DNA of 16,079 bases from contig JBBDZL010000017.1 in NCBI GenBank assembly GCA_040900215.1, positions 1 through 16,079 on the forward strand, read 5' to 3'. This DNA is from 9FT-COMBO-53-11 sp040900215. Its GTDB lineage: Bacteria > Patescibacteriota > WWE3 > 9FT-COMBO-53-11. Made by a program: the position numbers and the translations under genes. The notes under the pieces are model-generated. The model was given only the letters and a program-made list of their open reading frames with translations. It was not told where the DNA came from and did not search any database. This document shows, piece by piece, positions 11,550-16,079 of this stretch; position 1 is the first letter of the stretch; the number at the start of each line of letters is the position of its first letter.

Positions 11550-13640
11550 GTGATTAACTATCTTTTGCCGGTACTGGTCTTCTCGACAATTTTTGAACGC
11601 CTGAATATTTTTATTCCGGTGCTGGATTTTTCGATGAAGCTTTCTCTGGTAATTCTGCCGATCGTCGGTTTGGCTTTTCTCCTTAGGAAGAGGTTAACTT
11701 TCGCGAAAGCGAAATTGCAACCGAGCGTTAGCGAGGACGGCACTTTCAACCCCACCTTCCTATTTCCGGCGCTGGCGGCGGTGCTGGGAGTAGAGATTCT
11801 ATCTGTGTCTACCTCTTTTAACCCTTTCCAGAGCTTCCAGGTGGTGGTTTTCCATCTCCTGATGGCGGGCCTTTTCTACTTGATTATTTGGTCAACCGCA
11901 CCAGGGGTTGAACCCCTAAAGGGGTTCAACCCCTTAAGTTTCCTGATCTGGGTCTGGGGGATGGCGGCGGCGGTGGTTTCTCTGCTGGGGATCTGGCAGT
12001 TTCTGCGATACCTGGGAGCAGCGGATCCGACCCTGTTCTTTGAGAACTGGTTTTCGGCCAAAACCCTGCCGGTGGATACCTTCCTCCAGTCTTTTTACGG
12101 GATATTGAGTTGGAGTTTTCGCTGGGATTGGGGGATTCCCGAGGCGGTTCTTAGGCCACCTTCAACCTTTATTGACGTTTCGACCGGCGCCTCCTTCGTT
12201 GGGGTTTTCCTGATTTTGGGGTTGAGTCGGTTTCTGAACTTCCGGAAGGATGACCTTCGGCGGGTCCTGATGGGGGGCTTAATGATCTTTGCGGCAATTT
12301 ACTTCGTTCTGGCGCTTTCCAGAAGCGCGGCCTTCGGTTTGGTGACCGGTTCGGCGGTTTTTTCCTACCTGATCCTGAAAGATCGGATCCGTAAATGGGT
12401 TAAACCCCTGATTTTGGTGCTGGCCGGACTGGCATTAGCGGTTGGGGTGGTATTTACGACCAGCAGCCGTGAGCGGTTGAGTTCGGCCATCAAGCGGTTG
12501 GACTACGCCCGGGCCGCGATCGAGATGGTCAAGGTCAGCCCTCTCTTGGGAGTGGGGGCGGGGAACTTTGAAAACTACTACCGCGAGGTGATTAAGCCCG
12601 GTGCGCCGGCCGGATACCCCCACTCAATCCTCTTAGCCTGGCTGGGAGAATTGGGGATTTTGGGACTAGTCGCTAACCTTTCTCTCGCCGGCGTATTAAT
12701 GCTCTTTCTTTACCGCCTTTTCGATAGACTGAAGCGCGACGATGCTTGGAAATTACCAATTGCGGGCCTGCTCTCGGCCTATGTGGCCCTGCTGGCAGCG
12801 AACGTCTTTCACGCCCACTACGGCTTGGAGTTTACTTGGGTTCTTCTAGGCCTCGCAGTAGCTGGGTACTACTCAGCCATGTCAAATGTAGAAAGTAAAA
12901 TGTCAAAAGTTGATGTTCTGGGCATCAAAGTTGACAACATCACAATGGAGGAAGCGGTGGAGCAAGTGATGGGTTTCTTTTCGTCCGGAAAACCGGCGTA
13001 TGTCGTTACTCCCAACTCGGAAATGATCATTGCCGCCCGTAAGGATAAAGAATTTACTCGTATTTTAAATCAAGCCGATTTGGCGGTTCCCGACACGGTC
13101 GGTTTGGTTTGGGCTTCCCGGATTTGGGGGACGCCGCTGAAAGAGAGAGTGGCCGGAACCGATCTTTTCCTCCGGCTCTGCGAGGAGGCCGGCCGCCGGG
13201 GCGGTAGAATTCTGCTTTTGGAAGGACCGGAGGGATTAAGATCTTCCTCCGCGGCGGCCGGAGAGCTTCGCCGCCGGCATCCAAAAATAGACGTCGAGGT
13301 TTTGGTGATTGGCTCCGACCAGGACGATCAAGCGATATCTGCAATCCGGAACTTGAGCCGAGGAAGGGACTTTGATCTTCTCTTTGTCGCCTACGGCCAC
13401 GGGAAGCAGGAAAGATGGATTTCGCGCAACTTATCCAAGATTCCGGTCAAGGTGGCGGTGGGGGTCGGGGGGGCGCTCGATTTTATCGCCGGAGCGCAGA
13501 AGCGCGCTCCCAAATTGATTCGAAGTTTGGGGTTGGAATGGCTTTACCGGCTCATCCGCCAGCCGTGGCGGATCAAGCGCCAGCTCGCTCTCCTTCCCTT
13601 CATTTGGCTGACTTTCCGCGAATCCTTCAAAAAGATCTAA
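11550..13640 (+). CDS. Fusion of O-antigen ligase/polymerase-like membrane domain and WecG/TagA/CpsF (GT26) glycosyltransferase
   Basis: 696 residues from GTG 11550. Residues 1-443 are a polytopic membrane region with about ten or more helices and a Wzy_C/WaaL-like motif (VSPLLGVGAGNFENYY near 329, PHSILLAWLGELGILGL near 355): an O-antigen ligase or polymerase acting on lipid-linked glycans. Residues about 451-696 are a GT26 domain: VDVLGIKVDNITMEEA, TPNSEMI, PDTVGLVWASR, ERVAGTDLF, YGHGKQERWI, VGVGGALDFIAGAQKRAPK, ending WLYRLIRQPWRIKRQ. GT26 enzymes add a sugar to an undecaprenyl-linked acceptor on the cytoplasmic side. The joint (12879-12913) is a heptad repeat whose ATG at 12900 would start a normal stand-alone GT26. 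A double palindrome lies in frame near residue 118. Probably leaderless. Confidence 0.9.
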   Translation: MINYLLPVLVFSTIFERLNIFIPVLDFSMKLSLVILPIVGLAFLLRKRLTFAKAKLQPSVSEDGTFNPTFLFPALAAVLGVEILSVSTSFNPFQSFQVVVFHLLMAGLFYLIIWSTAPGVEPLKGFNPLSFLIWVWGMAAAVVSLLGIWQFLRYLGAADPTLFFENWFSAKTLPVDTFLQSFYGILSWSFRWDWGIPEAVLRPPSTFIDVSTGASFVGVFLILGLSRFLNFRKDDLRRVLMGGLMIFAAIYFVLALSRSAAFGLVTGSAVFSYLILKDRIRKWVKPLILVLAGLALAVGVVFTTSSRERLSSAIKRLDYARAAIEMVKVSPLLGVGAGNFENYYREVIKPGAPAGYPHSILLAWLGELGILGLVANLSLAGVLMLFLYRLFDRLKRDDAWKLPIAGLLSAYVALLAANVFHAHYGLEFTWVLLGLAVAGYYSAMSNVESKMSKVDVLGIKVDNITMEEAVEQVMGFFSSGKPAYVVTPNSEMIIAARKDKEFTRILNQADLAVPDTVGLVWASRIWGTPLKERVAGTDLFLRLCEEAGRRGGRILLLEGPEGLRSSSAAAGELRRRHPKIDVEVLVIGSDQDDQAISAIRNLSRGRDFDLLFVAYGHGKQERWISRNLSKIPVKVAVGVGGALDFIAGAQKRAPKLIRSLGLEWLYRLIRQPWRIKRQLALLPFIWLTFRESFKKI
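11903..11934 (+). repeat. Double palindrome inside the ligase coding sequence
   Basis: AGGGGTTGAACCCCT (11903-11917), spacer AA, and AGGGGTTCAACCCCT (11920-11934). Each half is a 7-bp hairpin with a one-base centre, and the halves are reverse complements. The translation is GVEPLKGFNPL between TM helices. Confidence 0.85.
12879..12913 (+). repeat. Heptad repeat at the ligase/GT26 fusion joint
   Basis: Units ATGTCAA, ATGTAGA, AAGTAAA, ATGTCAA and AAGTTGA begin at 12879, 12886, 12893, 12900 and 12907, exactly 7 nt apart. They encode the linker MSNVESKMSKV between the last TM helix and the glycosyltransferase. Confidence 0.8.
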
Positions 13641-13683
13641 TCTACCCTAAACGACTAGCGATCGCATGCTTAATAGGATAAAT

Positions 13684-15327
13684 TTAGATTTGGTAGAGTT
13701 TGGAGTACTCCTCAAGCATTCGGGGGGTGTTGAAGCGGGTTCCGCAAGAACGCAGCGCTTCTTTGACCATTTCCCACCACTTCTCACGCTGGTCGTAATA
13801 CATCGGAACGATCTCATTTTCGATCAGGGCGTAGACGTGCTCGGCGTCGGGCTGGTCGAGCGCCCAGCCGTTAGCGCCGTTAGCCCCTTCGACCCACCAG
13901 CCGTCGCGGCTGGAAGCGTTCAAGGCGCAGTTGAAGACCGCCTTCATTCCGCTCGTCCCGCTCGCCTCCCACCCAATTTGGGGGGTGTTGAGCCAGACGT
14001 CGGCGGCGGCCAGCAGCCGGTACGCTAGTTCGATGTTGTAGTTGGGGAGGTAAATCAAGTGTCCCTCCAAGCGGGGGTCCCGGCTGGCGTCAATTACCTT
14101 TTTGACGAACCCCTGGCCCTGGGGGTCTTCGGGGTGGGCCTTCCCGGCCATCAAAAGGTAGACCGGCTTTTCGCGGTTGGTGAGGATTTTGATCAAGCGC
14201 TCTAATTCGGAAACCAGGAGCGTGGGCTGCTTGTATTCGGTGAACCGCCGGGACCAAACCAGGACCAGCGCTTTCGGATCGAACCGGCGCTTGTCCACGG
14301 CGAGGTGGGAGAGCGTTTCGGCGGCGCGCCGCTTGGCCTGGAGTTTGGCCTCTTCCAGCTGTTTATCGGGAGTGTTTTCGTCAATTCCTTTCAATTCTTT
14401 GGCGGTCCAGCGGGGGGCGTAGACGGCGTTGGTGACGTAGGTCAGGGGAAGGTCGCCGATGAACTTCCAGAGCTCCCGGGAAACATCCAGGTGCTTCCGG
14501 CTGACGGAATTGATCGCCCGGGCGTGGCGCATCGCAAAGACGGTGAGCGAGAAAGTTTCTTTACCTTCCCAGTCTCTCTTTCCCAGGTTCCAGATCTCTT
14601 CGAAGTCCACATTTAATCCGGAAAGGAGTGTGTTCAGGACCGGGAACAGTTCCTCGCGGGAGAACTTGCTCTCGGCCCCGCCGACGGGAGTGTGGGTGGT
14701 GAAGATCGTCTGGGACTTGACCGCTTCCCGGGCTTCTTCCAGCTGGAGGCCTTCGGCCAGCTTTTCCCGGAGACGTTCCAGAATGTTGAAGGAGCCGTGG
14801 TCGTCGTTGATGTGCCAGGTTTCGATCGGCAGATTCAGTTTACGAGCGGCGCGGACGCTGCCGATCCCGAGAACCAGGTCGTCGAAGATGTGAGGGGCCC
14901 AGACCCGCTCGTAGAGCCGGTCGGTGATTTGGCGGTCTTCGGGGGAGTTTTCGGGAATGTCGGCGTCCAGCAGGTAGAGCGAAGAGATGCCTTCCTTTCC
15001 TGTTCCCTGGCCCCGGACCTCCTTGCGCCAGATCTTGAGCTTGAGGATCCGGCCGGGGAGCGGAACCTCAACCGTCTCTCCTGTCTCCTCCAGGCCGGCT
15101 TTCAGGGGATCAATTTGGGGATAGAAGTGAGTTTGCTTTCCTTCGGAGTCGACTTTCTGCTGGAAGAAACCCTCTTTGTAGAGGATGCTGATTCCGCAGA
15201 GGGGGAACCGGCTCTCCGCCGCTTGGTAGAGAATATCGGCGGCGAGGATTCCCAACCCGCCGGCGTAAGTCGGCAGATCGTCGGAAAGGGCAAATTCGGA
15301 GCTGATATAAGCGACTTTAGGTGTCAT
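13684..15327 (-). CDS. glgP: Short-form alpha-glucan (glycogen/maltodextrin) phosphorylase
   Basis: A 547-residue GT35 enzyme of the short alpha-glucan phosphorylase type: phosphorolysis of alpha-1,4-glucan to glucose 1-phosphate with PLP. Motifs in order: AYISSEFALSDDLPTYAGGL, ETWHINDDHGSFNILERL, FTTHTPVGGAESKF, VWSRRFTEYKQPTLL, and the PLP-lysine motif WEASGTSGMKA with Lys462, followed by NASSRDGWWVEG. Classical phosphorylases exceed 750 residues, so this is a compact form that is complete at both ends. Deviations: TNAVYAPRW stands where TNGVH..TW is common, and HINDDHGSF where HLNEGHAAF is common. ATG 15327 overlaps the upstream gene's stop by one base (TGATG), which indicates coupling to a surface-type protein. 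Confidence 0.92.
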   Translation of the reverse strand: MTPKVAYISSEFALSDDLPTYAGGLGILAADILYQAAESRFPLCGISILYKEGFFQQKVDSEGKQTHFYPQIDPLKAGLEETGETVEVPLPGRILKLKIWRKEVRGQGTGKEGISSLYLLDADIPENSPEDRQITDRLYERVWAPHIFDDLVLGIGSVRAARKLNLPIETWHINDDHGSFNILERLREKLAEGLQLEEAREAVKSQTIFTTHTPVGGAESKFSREELFPVLNTLLSGLNVDFEEIWNLGKRDWEGKETFSLTVFAMRHARAINSVSRKHLDVSRELWKFIGDLPLTYVTNAVYAPRWTAKELKGIDENTPDKQLEEAKLQAKRRAAETLSHLAVDKRRFDPKALVLVWSRRFTEYKQPTLLVSELERLIKILTNREKPVYLLMAGKAHPEDPQGQGFVKKVIDASRDPRLEGHLIYLPNYNIELAYRLLAAADVWLNTPQIGWEASGTSGMKAVFNCALNASSRDGWWVEGANGANGWALDQPDAEHVYALIENEIVPMYYDQREKWWEMVKEALRSCGTRFNTPRMLEEYSKLYQI

Positions 15328-16079
15328 CAGAACCCGCCGGGGACTTCCTGCCAGAAGAACTTCGGCCGGCCGAGGACCGATTTCAGGAGAACGTAGTACT
15401 TTCCGGAAAGGTTAATCTCCTCGGCGGGGGTGGTCTGGTTATCCGTGGGATCGAGGTTGCGGTCGAGGGAAAGCGTATCGCGAAGGGAGACCAATCCGCC
15501 TTCGACCACCAGCTGGCGGGTGATCTCGTCCGGAGCGGATTTATCGTAAGCGGTGTTGATCCGGTCTTCGGCAACGTACAGCCCGCCGACATTGTCCACG
15601 CCGCCCCCGCCGCCGGTGAGGTTCTTGGCGAACTTGATCTCCCCGGAGACAATGAAAGCGATTGTGCCGTTGGCGGCGGTTCTAATCTCGGCATCGATCG
15701 TCAAATCCCCGTCGACGAAGACCAGGGTGTTCGCTCCCCCCGCTTGGTCGAAAACGGCGCTGACGGTCTTGTCCCCATTGATCAGATAGACTCCGTCGGC
15801 GTTGGGGAGGGTCAGGCCGGAATAGGCGTTCGCTCCCTTGCCGTAAAGCTTAAAGAGCCGGTCGTAGGTCGGCGCTTTGATCGGGGTGTTGTTGGTCCAG
15901 CTGAAGTTGCGCTCCGGATACCATTGGGCGATCCAGCCCTCTTGGGAGGTGCCGGTAATTGTACCCCGGGAAGTGATCAGCCAACGAGAGTTCTGGCCGA
16001 CGGGAGCGACCCGGAGGGTAGTCATGTGATTGGCGTGGACCAGTCCGTTGAGAATCTTAACCCAGGGATCGGCGCGGGT
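15327..16079 (-). CDS. Surface-type beta-rich protein, C-terminal part only (5' end beyond window)
   Basis: The frame is open through the right edge (it begins TRADPWVKILNGLVHANHM), so the in-frame ATG at 16025 need not be the start; about 250 residues are visible. They are rich in beta-strand patterns: ADGVYLINGDKTVSAVF, TLVFVDGDLTIDAEIRTAAN, GTIAFIVSGEIKFAKNLT, a GGGGG turn, then VEGGLVSLRDTLSLDRNLDP and DNQTTPAEEI, finishing FFWQEVPGGF. The alternation resembles beta-solenoid or pilus-associated extracellular proteins of CPR bacteria. I do not recognise the family. There is no LPXTG tail or C-terminal TM helix. TGA 15327-15329 overlaps the glgP start, so the phosphorylase follows in the same operon. 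Confidence 0.8.
   Translation of the reverse strand, partial: TRADPWVKILNGLVHANHMTTLRVAPVGQNSRWLITSRGTITGTSQEGWIAQWYPERNFSWTNNTPIKAPTYDRLFKLYGKGANAYSGLTLPNADGVYLINGDKTVSAVFDQAGGANTLVFVDGDLTIDAEIRTAANGTIAFIVSGEIKFAKNLTGGGGGVDNVGGLYVAEDRINTAYDKSAPDEITRQLVVEGGLVSLRDTLSLDRNLDPTDNQTTPAEEINLSGKYYVLLKSVLGRPKFFWQEVPGGF

Noticed and set aside
11699..11740. TTTCGCGAAA palindrome and following GCGA-rich stretch in the ligase as another insert
   Set aside because: No consistent period or clear paired element beyond a 10-bp palindrome; too weak to list as a feature.
13641..13683. GCGATCGC octamer as a HIP1-type repeat or site
   Set aside because: A single copy in the gap of two convergent genes; nothing else supports a role.
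14692..15396. Plus-strand open frame of 234 codons opposite glgP
   Set aside because: glgP on the other strand has clear conserved motifs over the same bases; the plus frame is low-complexity (repeated FxxxxxFGxVxGN) and crosses the glgP start.

Overview
The window reads as chromosomal DNA of a bacterium, most plausibly a member of the Candidate Phyla Radiation (Patescibacteria, perhaps the Microgenomates side). This placement is inference: there is no rRNA or ribosomal marker here. It rests on the split ComEC competence channel packed between aminoacyl-tRNA synthetase genes, an atypical long NDP kinase, a tail-fibre-like surface protein with a cytoplasmic HTH, a sortase, a PEGA protein, and many compact start-stop overlaps. 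TGA serves as a stop codon (comEC2, yerC-like, the last surface gene), so the standard bacterial code applies.

Layout. (1) Positions 1-1159, minus strand: the N-terminal 386 residues of a membrane protein joining a MerR-type HTH, a Pro-rich linker, one TM helix and an outward tail-fibre-like region; it runs off the left edge. It has a good promoter and a structured leader of about 100 nt in the divergent gap with leuS. (2) 1382-8295, plus strand: leuS, comEA-like, comEC membrane part, comEC MBL part, argS and ndk, joined by 1-46 nt overlaps or very short gaps. This combines translation, DNA uptake and nucleotide balancing. (3) 8297-9081: a REP-type hairpin element with a RAYT (Y1/HUH) transposase, lodged exactly between the stop codons of ndk and a sortase gene. 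(4) 9077-9956: sortase, tRNA-Pro(CGG) directly upstream of it, and divergent tRNA-Arg(CCT). (5) 10071-13640: a TrpR/YerC-like small regulator, a convergent PEGA/beta-propeller protein, and a fused O-antigen ligase plus WecG/TagA glycosyltransferase. (6) 13684-16079, minus strand: a short alpha-glucan phosphorylase translationally coupled (TGATG) to an upstream surface-type protein that runs off the right edge.

Two genome-wide-looking habits stand out. First, small repeats sit in frame inside genes. Tandem arrays with a period of seven bases, each locus with its own heptamer, occur at eight places (three in leuS, three in argS, one in the MerR-fusion linker, one exactly at the ligase/glycosyltransferase junction). 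Hairpin elements also lie inside coding sequence: a double hairpin of similar design in leuS and argS, a double palindrome in the ligase, and a REP copy in the RAYT gene. Second, a -10-like hexamer lies only 6-12 nt before the start codon of six genes, which predicts leaderless or nearly leaderless mRNAs; the genes with a clear Shine-Dalgarno sequence (comEC2 and the yerC-like gene) are not of this type.

Regions over 300 bases without a gene: none. The gene-free gap at 1160-1381 (222 bases) carries the divergent promoters; 9957-10070 carries the yerC-like promoter and RBS; 13641-13683, between convergent genes, shows nothing I can name and no T-rich terminator.
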